The notes: a model not told the origin generated them from the sequence alone. Positions 33,151 to 41,955 are shown, counted from the stretch's first letter. The stretch is DNA of 64,000 nucleotides from Streptomyces sp. DG2A-72 (GCF_030499575.1 NZ_JASTLC010000001.1:2938001-3002000); one strand, 5' to 3'. Program-made: numbers and translations.

Positions 33151-35583
33151 TCAGACGTTAATCGTCGCGGTGAGACGACGGTCCGTGATCGAGCGGCCGA
33201 CCTGGATCTCGTACGAACCCTTCACAAACGACCACGACATGGTCATCTCGTCCCAGATCTCGAACATGCGGCGCGGGAGTTCCACGGTCACCTCGGCGCT
33301 CTCACCGGGCGCGGCCTCGACGCCCGCGAAGCCGGCCAGCCAGCGCGCCGGGCGCTCGGCGTCGGGCTCGCTGGGCGCGAGGTAGACCTGGACGACCTCG
33401 CGGCCCGGGCGCTCGCCGCAGTTGCGCACCCGGACCCGGACCGTCGTGCCCGTGACCTCGACGGACTCGTACGTCCAGTCGGTGTAGCCGAGGCCGTGGC
33501 CGAAGGCGTACGACGGGCTGCGGCCCTCCTTCTCCCAGGCGCGGTAGCCGATGAACACGCCCTCGGTGTAAGGGAGTTCACCGTCGGACGGGACGACCTG
33601 GGTGACCGGGGCGTCGGTGAGCGAACCCCAGGTGGTGGGCAGGCGGCCGCCGGGCTCGTGGGCGCCGGTGAGCACGTCCGCCAGGGCCGCGCCGCCCTCC
33701 TGGCCGGGGAACCAGCTGAGCAGGACCGCGGCCACGTCGTCGCGCCACGGCAGCTCCACCGGGGAGCCGGAGTTCACCACCACGACCGTGTTCGGGTTGG
33801 CGGCGGCGACCGCGCGCACCAGGTCGTCCTGGCGGCCGGGCAGGCGCAGGTCCGCCCGGTCGAAGCCCTCGGACTCGACGCGCTCGGTCGTGGCGACCAC
33901 GACGACCGCCGTGTCGGCGTCGCGTGCCGCTGCCACGGCCTCGGCGATCAGCTCGTCGGGGTCGCGCTGCGGGTCCTGGTGGGCAAGGGCGAAGATGATC
34001 GCCCGCATCGGGAGGCCCTCGGGCCGTTCGGTGACGTAGGTGAGGGAGACGTCGACCGGTTCACCGGCGGTGAGTTCTGCCTGGGCGCGGGGTGTGGGCC
34101 CGCCGAAGAAGGTGATGAAGGGGTCGTCCTTGGCGGGGTTCTGGACGTCGTCGAAGTACGTCGTGCCGCCGATGGTGAGCGTGAAGGTGCCGATGCCCTG
34201 GATGCCGAAGGTGTGGAGCCCGCTCTCGCGCGGCGTGAAGGTGCCGGTGAGCTCGACGGTGTGCAGCTGCTCGTAGGTGACGCCCTCGGGCAGGGCCGAC
34301 GGGCCCATCCACTTGAGCTGGCCGCCCGGGGCGGAGTCGGAGCCGATGACGTTTCCGTCGGCGTCGCGGCAGATCGCACGCAGTTCGAAGCCCGTGTCGA
34401 AGACGGAGAGTTCGGTGTCCAGGGCGGCGCCGACGGTGTAGGTCAGGGTGCCCTCGGGAAGCGCGGCGGTGAGGCCGTCGAGCGGGGAGACGATCCGGGA
34501 CGGGAAGACGGTGGCGGAGCCGCCGCCGAGGACACGGGCGTCGCGGGCGGCGGCGCCGATGAGTGCCACTGTGCCCTTGGGCCGCAGGGGCAGGGCTCCC
34601 TGGTTGCGTACGAGGACGAAGGCGCGGCGGGCGATCTCGCGGGCCAGCTCGATGCCGTCGACGGTCTCCGGGAGTTCGGTGACGACCGGCTCGGCGCCTT
34701 CCAGGATGCCTACGCGGGCCGCGAGGCGCAGGACATTGCGTACGGCGGCGTCGACCGTGGCCTCGTCGACCTTGCCGTCCCTCACGGCCGCCGCGAGGGC
34801 CTCGCCGTACACCGTGTCCGGGCCGGGCATGGCGACGTCGAGGCCGCCTTCGATGGCACCGACGGTCGACCGGGCGGCCATCCAGTCGGAGACGTTGCAG
34901 CCGTCGAAGCCCCATTCGCCGCGCAGGATCTCGTTCACCAGGTAGCGGTGCTCGGTCATCGTCGTGCCGTTGACCGTGTTGTACGCGGTCATGATGCTCC
35001 AGGGGTGGGCGTTGTCGACGATGGTCTCGAAGGGCGCCAAGTACAGCTCGCGCAGAGCGCGTTCGGAGACCAGGTTGTTCACCGTGAAGCGATCGGTCTC
35101 GGCGTCGTTGGCGACGAAGTGCTTGGCGGTGGTACCGACGCCGCCGGACTGGACGCCGTTCACATAGCCAGCGCCGATCAGGCCGGTGAGGTACGGGTCC
35201 TCGCTGTAGGCCTCGAAGTGCCGGCCGCCGAGCGGGGAGCGATGCAGGTTGACCGTGGGGGCGAGCAGGAGGTGAACGCCCTTGCGGCGGGCCTCCTGGG
35301 CGAGCAACACCCCTGCCCTGCGGGCGAGTTCCGGATCCCAGGCGGCGGCGAGGGCGGTCGGGGACGGCAGGGCGATGGAGGGGTCGTCGGCGGTCCAGCG
35401 CACACCACGAACGCCGATCGGGCCGTCCGACATCACCAGGGACTTCAACCCGATCTCGGGGAGTCCGGGCAGGGTCCACATGTCCTGACCGGCGAGCAGC
35501 CGTGCCTTCGCGTCGAGGCCGAGCCTGGCAAGCGCGGCCTCGACGACCTCCTCGCGCGACTGATCGGCCGGGGTTCCCACCAT
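33151..35583 (-). CDS. Beta-glucosidase, glycoside hydrolase family 3 with PA14 insert
   Basis: This 810-residue enzyme has the GH3 N-terminal barrel with GPIGVRGVRWTADD, KHFVANDAETDR and the nucleophile Asp233 in CNVSDWMAARST. It then has the alpha/beta sandwich domain split by a PA14-type insert (about residues 390-530, containing TFTPRESGLHTFGIQG). The end is a fibronectin III-like domain (VEVTGTTVRVRVRNCGERPG). There is no signal peptide, so it likely acts on imported oligosaccharides in the cytoplasm. The ATG at 35583 follows GAGGAGG at 7-base spacing. Confidence 0.94.
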   Translation of the reverse strand: MVGTPADQSREEVVEAALARLGLDAKARLLAGQDMWTLPGLPEIGLKSLVMSDGPIGVRGVRWTADDPSIALPSPTALAAAWDPELARRAGVLLAQEARRKGVHLLLAPTVNLHRSPLGGRHFEAYSEDPYLTGLIGAGYVNGVQSGGVGTTAKHFVANDAETDRFTVNNLVSERALRELYLAPFETIVDNAHPWSIMTAYNTVNGTTMTEHRYLVNEILRGEWGFDGCNVSDWMAARSTVGAIEGGLDVAMPGPDTVYGEALAAAVRDGKVDEATVDAAVRNVLRLAARVGILEGAEPVVTELPETVDGIELAREIARRAFVLVRNQGALPLRPKGTVALIGAAARDARVLGGGSATVFPSRIVSPLDGLTAALPEGTLTYTVGAALDTELSVFDTGFELRAICRDADGNVIGSDSAPGGQLKWMGPSALPEGVTYEQLHTVELTGTFTPRESGLHTFGIQGIGTFTLTIGGTTYFDDVQNPAKDDPFITFFGGPTPRAQAELTAGEPVDVSLTYVTERPEGLPMRAIIFALAHQDPQRDPDELIAEAVAAARDADTAVVVVATTERVESEGFDRADLRLPGRQDDLVRAVAAANPNTVVVVNSGSPVELPWRDDVAAVLLSWFPGQEGGAALADVLTGAHEPGGRLPTTWGSLTDAPVTQVVPSDGELPYTEGVFIGYRAWEKEGRSPSYAFGHGLGYTDWTYESVEVTGTTVRVRVRNCGERPGREVVQVYLAPSEPDAERPARWLAGFAGVEAAPGESAEVTVELPRRMFEIWDEMTMSWSFVKGSYEIQVGRSITDRRLTATINV

Positions 35584-35714
35584 CGCGGTGCCTCCTCATT
35601 GAAGTCCGTGCCCGTCTCCATCCTTCCTCGGCGACCTGCGAAGGACACAAAACCGCAACCATCAATTGAGCAACCCCCACGGCGAGCAACCACGTCCGCG
35701 AGAGCGGCGGCGGT

Positions 35715-35975
35715 TCAGCCGCAAAGAAGAGCCATGCTGGTGGGCGCCGTGCCGGTGAGGAACTCGCGGCGGACCGCGCCGTATTCGTGCGGTTTGCCGA
35801 TGTCGGTCAGGTAGGTGCGGATGTTGATGATGTCGGCGAGCGTGGCTCCGTGGGCCCTGAGCAGCGCCTCGATGGCCTCGAAGACGCCGCGGCTCTGAGC
35901 GGCGAGGTCGGCTCCGTCGGCGACCTGTCCGGAGAGCTGCGGCGCGGACGGCGGGTTGTCGAGAGTGACCTTCAT
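35715..35975 (-). pseudogene. RidA (YjgF) family remnant
   Basis: The frame gives only 86 residues against about 125-130 for RidA. The recognisable core SGQVADGADLAAQSRGVFEAI and ADIINIRTYLTDIGKP is intact. However, NPPSAP is joined directly to SGQV, so the usual 15-20 residue N-terminal strand is missing. The C-terminus stops at MALLCG, while another frame downstream reads SRTWLLAVGVAQLM, which looks like the lost tail. RidA hydrolyses reactive enamines. It is divergent from a broken lysR gene. Reading it as a pseudogene is inference; a short functional variant is possible. Confidence 0.55.
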
Positions 35976-36033
35976 GTCCCCGACGCCAGGCTCGGGGCCG
36001 CGATGCGACGAGCGAATGTCCAGCATGGCTGCC

Positions 36034-36977
36034 ATGCCGAACCAGCATCATTCCAGCGAGCCCGCCGACCTCTCGACCGTGTGGCTGCGCGTGTTCCTGG
36101 AGGTTGCCCGGAACGGCTCGTTCACCGTGGCCGCGCGCACGCTCGGCTGGACGCAGTCCGCGGTGTCCCGGCAGGTCTCCTCGCTGGAGGCGGCGCTGGG
36201 CGGGGCGCCGCTGTTCGACCGGCTGCCGAGGGGTGTACGGCTGACGGAGGCGGGCCGGGTCCTGGTGCCGCACGCGGAGGCGGTCGTAGCGGCGCTGCAC
36301 GGTGCCGCGCGTGAGCCGGCGGCGCTGCGGGAGGTGGCGGGCGGGCGGCTGCGGTTCGGGGCGTTCGCGACGGCCGACGCGGCGCTGGTGCCCCGGGCGC
36401 CGGCCGGGTTCCGCGCCCGCCACCCCGGCGTCCTGGTCACCCGCGAGGAGGGCTTCACACCGGTCCTCCTGGACCGCCTCACCGCCGGCCACCTCGATCT
36501 GGCGGTCGTCTCGACGACGGGCGGCGCGCCACTCGACGCCTACGAACTCCACCACCTCCTCGACGAGTCCCTGTACGTCGCCGTCCCCGCCGACCACCCC
36601 CTGGTGAACCATCGGGCCCCGTCCGCCTCGACCGACTCGCCGACGCCGACTGGATCTCCGGCGGCTCCCGCCCCGAGGGCACGCTCCTCGACGCGGCCCT
36701 GCGCCAGGGCTTCCGCCCCCGCGTCGCCCATGTCGTCGGCGAGTGGACCGCCAAGCTGGGCCACGTCGCCGCGGGCCTCGGCGTGACCCTGGTCCCGGCG
36801 CTGGCCGCCGAGTCCGTGCGCCCGGACGTGGCACTGCTGCCGGTGCTCGACGAGGGGGCTCCGGCGCGGGCGGTGTATGCGGCGACGGTGCGGGGGCGTT
36901 CGCTGTCACCGGCGGCGGAGGGGTTCATCGGGGTGCTGCGGGAAGTGGCGGCCGAGTTGGCCGCCTCCCCTCAATGA
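36034..36977 (+). pseudogene. LysR-family regulator, frameshifted
   Basis: The N-terminal half is a good LysR regulator, with a helix-turn-helix (LRVFLEVARNGSFTVAARTL, then GWTQSAVSRQVSSLEAALGG) and the effector domain up to VAVPADHPLV. Near 36605-36615 the frame breaks: the sequence continues correctly one frame over as GPVRLDRLADADWISGGSRP and ends GFIGVLREVAAELAASPQ at 36977. The total span of 944 bases is one short of a multiple of three, so a single lost base restores a normal length of about 314 residues. It is divergent from ridA, the usual arrangement for regulator and target. Sequencing error is not excluded. Confidence 0.8.
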
Positions 36978-37050
36978 TCTACCCATGCTCCTCCCGTCAC
37001 GCCATACTGCCGAGCACGCTTCCCCACGGCGACGGAAGGACCTGACTCCC

Positions 37051-38288
37051 TTGAATTCCATACGTGTTCGGATCGGCGTACTCGGACTCGCCCTGCTGGC
37101 GGGGCTCGCCGCCCCGACGACGGCGACGGCGGACACAGCCCCGGCCCCGACTGTCGAGGAGCTGCGGCTGGACAAGGCGCAACCGCAGGAGATCCTCAGG
37201 CGTTCCGGATTCGACACGGTGGCGCCGGAGTTCGCGCGAGCGCTCGCGGCGACGGAGACGTATGCCCAGGCCCGCCGGACCGTCGTACGGGAGGGTTCGG
37301 CGCTGTGGCGGCGGGCCGTGGCTCGGGCACAGGGTCGGGCGCCGGCCGGCGGGGATCTGAGCCGGGACGACGACCGGCCGCTGTACTGGGCGCGGCTGGG
37401 GATGACCCGGGAAGTGCGCACCTGGGAGCCGGAGTTCGGGCTCAGTGGCGCCCAACGGGCCCGGCTGATCGAGGAGTTGGAGCGGAGTTCTCGCGGGCAG
37501 ACCGCCATCCGGTATCCGCAGGGCAAGGGAATCAAGCGGGTTCTGGTCACCGGGTTCGACCCGTTCACGCTGGACCGGGACATCCGGATCTCCAACCCGT
37601 CCGGGGCGACCGCGCTGGCCCTCGACGGCACGGTGATCGAGACGGCGGACGGTCCGGCACGGATCGAGACCGCCGTGTTCCCGGTGCGCTGGCGGGACTT
37701 CGCGGCAGGGACGGTCGAGCGGACGCTACGGCCCTATCTGCCGAAGGTGGACCTGTTCACGACCGTGAGTCAGGGCCGGGTCGGGCGGTTCGACATCGAG
37801 CGGACCAACGGGGCCTGGCGGGGCGGCTCGCTGGACAACGAGAACACCGGTACGGCCGAGACGATCCCGGTCACCGACCCGGCCTCGCAGCCGCAGTGGA
37901 CGTCGACCAGCCTGCCGTATGCCGCGATCGTGGCCGCGAGCACCGGGCGGTTCCCCGTCTACGACAACACGAGCGTGACCGAGATCCCGGCGGTGGCACC
38001 GAGCCCGTCGTGCGGCCGGACGGACCGACGCCCGGGTCGACGGCGCGTGCCGGGGGCGGCGGCAACTACCTGTCCAACGAGATCGCCTACCGGGCCACGC
38101 TGTTGCGGGACCGGCTGGGGCTGCACGACTCGCTGCCGGGCGGGCATGTGCACACGCCGGTGCTGCAGTTCGGCACGGGCAACACCGACCCGGCGACGGG
38201 GGCGGTCACCGACCCCGAGTTCGTGCGGAACCGGCTGGACATCATCGGTCAGGTGCGGGCGATCCTGACGGTGGCCGTCAACGAGTGA
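37051..38288 (+). pseudogene. Secreted pyroglutamyl-peptidase-like protein, frameshifted
   Basis: The protein begins at TTG 37051 (GGAAGGA upstream) with a signal peptide ending about TATA-DTAP. It continues with the peptidase C15 start KRVLVTGFDPFTLDRD and FDIERTNGAWRGG (Glu site). At about 37993 the frame slips: adding one base to GCGGTGG gives EIPAGGTEPVVRPDG and then GGNYLSNEIAYRATLLRDRL to the stop at 38288. The catalytic Cys of the family motif (YxCN) is Ser here (YLSN). The span of 1238 bases is one short of a codon multiple. About 412 residues if repaired. Confidence 0.78.
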
Positions 38289-38330
38289 TCACTGACTGAT
38301 CACTGGGCGATCACTGGGCGATCACTGGGT
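38287..38330. repeat. Four tandem 11-bp repeats at a convergent junction
   Basis: Units GATCACTGACT, GATCACTGGGC, GATCACTGGGC and GATCACTGGGT start at 38287, 38298, 38309 and 38320. The array begins at the stop codon of the peptidase-like gene and contains the stop codon of the converging EI24 gene, since every TGATCA supplies a stop on both strands. Confidence 0.9.
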
Positions 38331-39116
38331 GACTTCCTCCTCCTCGGAATCTGCGGCGCCGTCCTCGACGGTCTCCTCGCCGGCCAGGTCGCGGGCCATC
38401 AGCGTGGCGCCCGCGACCGCGCCCGGCATCAGGAACACCGCGACGAACGGGACCACGAAGGCCAGCGCGAGGGGGGTGCCGAAGCCCCAGACCAGGGTCT
38501 TGCGGGAGCGGAGCAGGGTGAGGCGGTCGCGCAGGTCGACGCAGCGGCGCTGGAGGGCGACGGAGGTGAGTTCCTCGGTGAGGAAGAAGCCGGTGACGAA
38601 GAAGCCGATCACCGGGACGACCGTCTGGCCGACCACCGGGATGAAGCCGCAGGCGAAGAGCAGGATGCCCCAGAGCGCGGCCCGTATGAGGACTCTCAGG
38701 CTGTCGCGGCCCGAGATCCACAGCTCGCGCCAGAGCGGCAGGCCGGACTCCGGTGCGGTGCCGTCCGGGGAGACGTCCCGGTCGACCTTCTCGGAGAGGT
38801 TCTCGTAGAAGGGCTGGCCGATCAGGAGGGTGACCGCGGTGAAGGTGAGGACGGCGAGGAGCAGGCCGAGGGCGAACAGGACGGCGGTGAGGAAGCCGCG
38901 GAACAGGCCGAGCCAAGGGCTGGACCAGTCGTCGGCGAAGGGCGTCGCCCACGCCACGAAGTCCTCGCCCCACAGCGCCAGCGAGACCAGCGCCGCCGCA
39001 TAGAGGACGAGCGTTATCAGGCCCGGGACCAGCCCGAAGCCGTACTGCTTGCCATGCCGGGCCACCCAGCGTTGGCCCTTCAGCAGGTAGTTGAAGCCCA
39101 CCCCAAGATCGCGCAT
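38322..39116 (-). CDS. EI24-domain membrane protein
   Basis: This 264-residue protein has EI24/CysZ-like features. An N-terminal amphipathic region (GFNYLLKGQRWVARHGKQYG) is followed by several membrane segments (about 30-50, 75-105, 150-175, 220-245) and the family stretch GQPFYENLSEKVDRDVSP. It ends in an acidic tail (DSEEEEVTQ). CysZ proteins take up sulfate, but actinobacterial members are uncharacterised. The ATG at 39116 has no ribosome site; TAGAGT seven bases upstream on the minus strand suggests a leaderless transcript. Confidence 0.85.
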   Translation of the reverse strand: MRDLGVGFNYLLKGQRWVARHGKQYGFGLVPGLITLVLYAAALVSLALWGEDFVAWATPFADDWSSPWLGLFRGFLTAVLFALGLLLAVLTFTAVTLLIGQPFYENLSEKVDRDVSPDGTAPESGLPLWRELWISGRDSLRVLIRAALWGILLFACGFIPVVGQTVVPVIGFFVTGFFLTEELTSVALQRRCVDLRDRLTLLRSRKTLVWGFGTPLALAFVVPFVAVFLMPGAVAGATLMARDLAGEETVEDGAADSEEEEVTQ

Positions 39117-39177
39117 GGAGAAAACTCTAGCGGCACGCACTGACAGTGACGGGGTGGGCCGTGGGGAGTGGGCGGGG

Positions 39178-40122
39178 TCAGAAGGGGCGGTCGCCGGCGA
39201 TGGCGACGCGTTCGGCGACCCGGCGGTGCGAGCCGTAGTCGTTCACCGCGTAGTGCTGTGTGGCGCGGTTGTCCCAGAAGGCGACGTCTCCGGGCTGCCA
39301 GCGGAACCGCACCTGGTACTCCGGAACGTGCGCCTGCTGGAAGAGGATGCGCAGCAGCCGGTCGCTCTCCTCGCGCTCCATGCCCGTGATCCGGGTGGTG
39401 AACGAGGTGTTGACGAACAGCAGCCGGCGGCCGGTTTCCGGATGGGTGCGCACCACCGGGTGCTCCACGGGCGGGAACTCGTCCTGATGGGGGGCGAGGC
39501 GCTCGGGGCCGTAGAAGCGGGCGAATCCGGGGATGAAGTCGTGCACGGCGGTGGCGCCGTCGATGCGGTCCTTCACGTCCTGCGGCAGGTTGTCGTACGC
39601 GGCGGCCATGTCCGCCCACATGGTGTCCCCGCCGAACGGCGGGACCTCGCGCAGCTGCAGCACGGCACCGAGCGCGGGCCGCTCACGGAAGGTGACGTTG
39701 GCGTGCCAGACGTTCTCGAAGGTGGGCGTGGCTTCGCCACCCTTGTCGAAGCGCACCACGTCCTCGCTGGATCCGCGGGCGAGCAGCGGGTTGGTCTCCA
39801 ACTCCCCCCAGTTACGGGCGAAGTCACGCTGCTGCGCGGAGGTGAGGTGCTGAGCACGGAAGAAGAGGACCTTCCACTCCAGCAGGGCGCGGTTCAGCTC
39901 CTCGCGCAGGGCGGGGTCGAGCGGACGCGACAGGTCGGCGCCTGTCACCTCGGCCCCGATGGTGCAGCCCTGCGGCACAAGCTCAAGGTGCTGATACGGC
40001 CGTTCCTGCCACCCTTCGGGCAGCCGCCGCAGCGTGCGCGCACCCTCGTACATCCCGCCCTCGGGCACGCGTGCTTCGCGCAGCACCGTCGGCGGTACGG
40101 CGGATGGGACGGTCACGGTCAT
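39178..40122 (-). CDS. TauD/TfdA-family dioxygenase, with altered iron ligand
   Basis: This 314-residue enzyme fits the Fe(II)/2-oxoglutarate TauD family. It has EVTGADLSRPLDPALREELN, the distal His in FWDNRATQHYAVNDYGSHRR, and the 2-oxoglutarate Arg in RRVAERVAIAGDRP. The proximal ligand motif normally HxD reads WHANVTF, His140-Ala-Asn142, so the carboxylate is replaced by an amide. Such enzymes oxidise taurine, other sulfonates or herbicide-like acids. The ATG at 40122 follows GAGGAGAG. Upstream lie three 16-bp repeats and a possible 21-codon leader ORF overlapping the start. Confidence 0.88.
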   Translation of the reverse strand: MTVTVPSAVPPTVLREARVPEGGMYEGARTLRRLPEGWQERPYQHLELVPQGCTIGAEVTGADLSRPLDPALREELNRALLEWKVLFFRAQHLTSAQQRDFARNWGELETNPLLARGSSEDVVRFDKGGEATPTFENVWHANVTFRERPALGAVLQLREVPPFGGDTMWADMAAAYDNLPQDVKDRIDGATAVHDFIPGFARFYGPERLAPHQDEFPPVEHPVVRTHPETGRRLLFVNTSFTTRITGMEREESDRLLRILFQQAHVPEYQVRFRWQPGDVAFWDNRATQHYAVNDYGSHRRVAERVAIAGDRPF

Positions 40123-40184
40123 GGAGTGTCTCTCCTCGTTCGCGTTGTCCATGGCAGAAGTCGTCCATGGCTGAAGTTGTCCAT
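40119..40184 (-). CDS. Possible leader peptide overlapping the dioxygenase start
   Basis: A 21-codon frame (MDNFSHGRLLPWTTRTRRDT and one Pro) begins in the third 16-bp repeat. It ends with TGA overlapping the dioxygenase ATG by 4 bases (ATGA), so its translation could be coupled to the enzyme. It lacks its own clear ribosome site, and the reading may be chance. No homologue recognised. Confidence 0.25.
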   Translation of the reverse strand: MDNFSHGRLLPWTTRTRRDTP

Positions 40185-40194
40185 GGCAGAAGAC
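40147..40194. repeat. Three tandem 16-bp repeats upstream of the dioxygenase
   Basis: Units GTCCATGGCAGAAGTC (40147-40162), GTCCATGGCTGAAGTT (40163-40178) and GTCCATGGCAGAAGAC (40179-40194) follow each other without gaps, 25 bases upstream of the dioxygenase start. The spacing is about one and a half helical turns. They could be regulator-binding iterons. Confidence 0.85.
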
Positions 40195-40414
40195 GGCCGC
40201 AGACGACGGCCGACGCGAGACGTGTGCCTTGGAGCGTCGCGAACGAAGGGCGTTGCGCGCGGCGAGCACACGGCTCGGCGGCAACTCGACTAGCGACCGG
40301 AGCGTTCGCACCCGGTCCGATCAGGGGCACGCAGAGGCCCCGTCGTCGTGTCGAACCGGTACTCGATCATGTCGACGATTGTGTGGGCCCCCCTTTGCCC
40401 TGTCAATGGCGCGC

Positions 40415-40440
40415 CGCCCCGGTGACCGGTCACCGGGGCG
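40415..40440. terminator. Perfect 26-bp palindrome, terminator of the AhpD-like gene
   Basis: CGCCCCGGTGACC (40415-40427) is followed directly by its complement (to 40440), making a 13-bp stem with no spacer, 16 bases beyond the stop codon of the leftward AhpD-like gene. It could equally be a dyad operator for something, but position favours a terminator. Confidence 0.65.
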
Positions 40441-40455
40441 GGCGGACGCTCCCGG

Positions 40456-40929
40456 CTATCCGAACTGGCCGGGCTGGTAGTCGCCGGCGGGCATCTGGAG
40501 CATGACGTTCGCCCGGTTGAAGGTGTTGATGAGGGCGATCCCGCACACCAGGGCGGCCAGCTCCTCCTCGTCGTAGTGCTTGGCGGCATTCTCCCAGGCC
40601 TCGTCCGTGACACCGCCGGCCGCGTCCGCGATGCGGGTGCCCTGCTCCGCCAGTTCCAGCGCGGCCCGCTCGGCCTCGGTGAAGACCGTGGCCTCCCGCC
40701 AGGCCGCGACCAGATTGAGACGCTCGGGGGTCTCACCGGCGGCGACGGCGTCCTTGAAGTGCATGTCGGTGCAGAAGCCGCATCCGTTGATCTGGCTGGC
40801 ACGGAGCTTCACGAGCTCCTGTGTCGCGGCCGGCAGCGTCGAGTCCTTGAGCACCGTGGTCGCCGCGGTGATGTGCTTGAAGGTCTTCATGATGGTCGGG
40901 CTCTTGAAGGCGTCCAGTCGGGCAGTCAT
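40456..40929 (-). CDS. AhpD-like / carboxymuconolactone decarboxylase family protein
   Basis: This 157-residue protein has the alkylhydroperoxidase core. QINGCGFCTDMHFKDA holds the CxxC pair and the following His, in the order typical of AhpD-type peroxidases, and VCGIALINTFNRANVML is the family C-terminal helix. It probably reduces peroxides with its vicinal cysteines as a cytosolic trimer or hexamer. The ATG at 40929 follows GGAGGAG. It is upstream of the dioxygenase on the same strand but separated by a palindromic terminator. Confidence 0.92.
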   Translation of the reverse strand: MTARLDAFKSPTIMKTFKHITAATTVLKDSTLPAATQELVKLRASQINGCGFCTDMHFKDAVAAGETPERLNLVAAWREATVFTEAERAALELAEQGTRIADAAGGVTDEAWENAAKHYDEEELAALVCGIALINTFNRANVMLQMPAGDYQPGQFG

Positions 40930-41025
40930 GGTGATCTCCTCCGCCGTTGTTGTTGGCTACACAGCTATGACGGAACGACCCCGGCACGGTGTGACATCGC
41001 CGGATGTGACCTGCGTCTCCTTGCC

Positions 41026-41892
41026 TCAACCCGCCACGGACACGGCCACCACAACCCCGCGATCCGCCGCCGGAGACACCGCCGCCGTCACCCGCACCGC
41101 CGCAGCCCGCGCCACCCGCCCCGCTCGCGAGGCCGTGGCCAGCATCAGGGGCTGAACCGACTCCAGTGCGGACACCACCAGTTCCTCCCCGGCGATGAGC
41201 ACCGGCCGCGCCGCCTTCGTCGTCGCCGCGGCGGCTTCCGTGAGGTCGGCGAGAGGCGGCAGGGCAGCGCGTACGACACCCGCGCCCGCGGCGGCCGCAC
41301 GCTCGGCCAGGGCCACCTGGAGCGGCATCAGCGGGGCCAGCGCGGACGTCAACGCGTCGGCAACACGGCGGAGTTCGGGGGTCGACTCGTTGAGGACGTC
41401 GGTCGCCGCCCGGATCAGCGGAGTGAGAGCGAGCAGCACACCCGCGGCCAGGCCCGCCGCCGCGGGCAGCAGCGGTGACGTCGCCTCGACGAAGTCGCCG
41501 AGGGCGGTGGCGAATTCCTCCACCGCGGGCTCCACCGCGTCCAGCACCGGCAGCAGGCTGTCGCTCAGCGCCGCCAGCAGCGCCTGGGCGGGCTCGCTGA
41601 CCGGGTGCACGGCGAGCGGGGCGCCGCTGGTGCCGAGCCGGGTGAGGGTGTCGACGATGCGGTAGAACGCCTCCTGGGCCTGCGGGGAGGCGCTGGCCTC
41701 GGCGAGTTCGGCGGTGGTCTCGCGCAGGACGCGCAGCACCTCCGCGCCCGAACCGTCCCGTGGGTCGAAGGTGTTGATGGCGATTCTGGTGATGTTCCCG
41801 GCCGTGTCCAGGAGTTGGCCGGTGATGTCGGTCGTGCTGCGGGCCATGCGCAGCATCTCGTCCCTGCTGGGGAGCGAAGGGATCGTCGCCAT
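41026..41892 (-). CDS. Ala-rich helical protein, unknown function
   Basis: This 288-residue protein is not one I recognise. It begins MATIPSLPSRDEMLRMAR and is built almost wholly of Ala/Leu/Val-rich amphipathic helices with regularly spaced acidic residues (for example LPVLDAVEPAVEEFATALGD). One long hydrophobic patch near 150-175 (LLPAAAGLAAGVLLALTPLI) might enter a membrane. There is no signal peptide and no enzyme motif. A good ribosome site GAGGAGT precedes ATG 41892, and codon use is normal, so it is a real gene. It is divergent from the M14 peptidase. Confidence 0.75.
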   Translation of the reverse strand: MATIPSLPSRDEMLRMARSTTDITGQLLDTAGNITRIAINTFDPRDGSGAEVLRVLRETTAELAEASASPQAQEAFYRIVDTLTRLGTSGAPLAVHPVSEPAQALLAALSDSLLPVLDAVEPAVEEFATALGDFVEATSPLLPAAAGLAAGVLLALTPLIRAATDVLNESTPELRRVADALTSALAPLMPLQVALAERAAAAGAGVVRAALPPLADLTEAAAATTKAARPVLIAGEELVVSALESVQPLMLATASRAGRVARAAAVRVTAAVSPAADRGVVVAVSVAG

Positions 41893-41955
41893 GAACACTC
41901 CTCGCGTAAGCGCTCCGCTGGAAGGCGGTGACTCGGCTGCGGGTCCGTCGGGGCT

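Noticed and set aside
33091..35814. A 907-codon open frame opposite the GH3 glucosidase
   Set aside because: It is antisense to a gene with clear catalytic motifs. Its composition (Gly/Ala/Arg/Val-rich, no domains) is the usual shadow of GC-rich DNA.
40415..40440. 26-bp perfect palindrome as an attachment site or plasmid origin
   Set aside because: It stands alone just after a stop codon without integrase or replication genes, so a terminator is the simpler reading.
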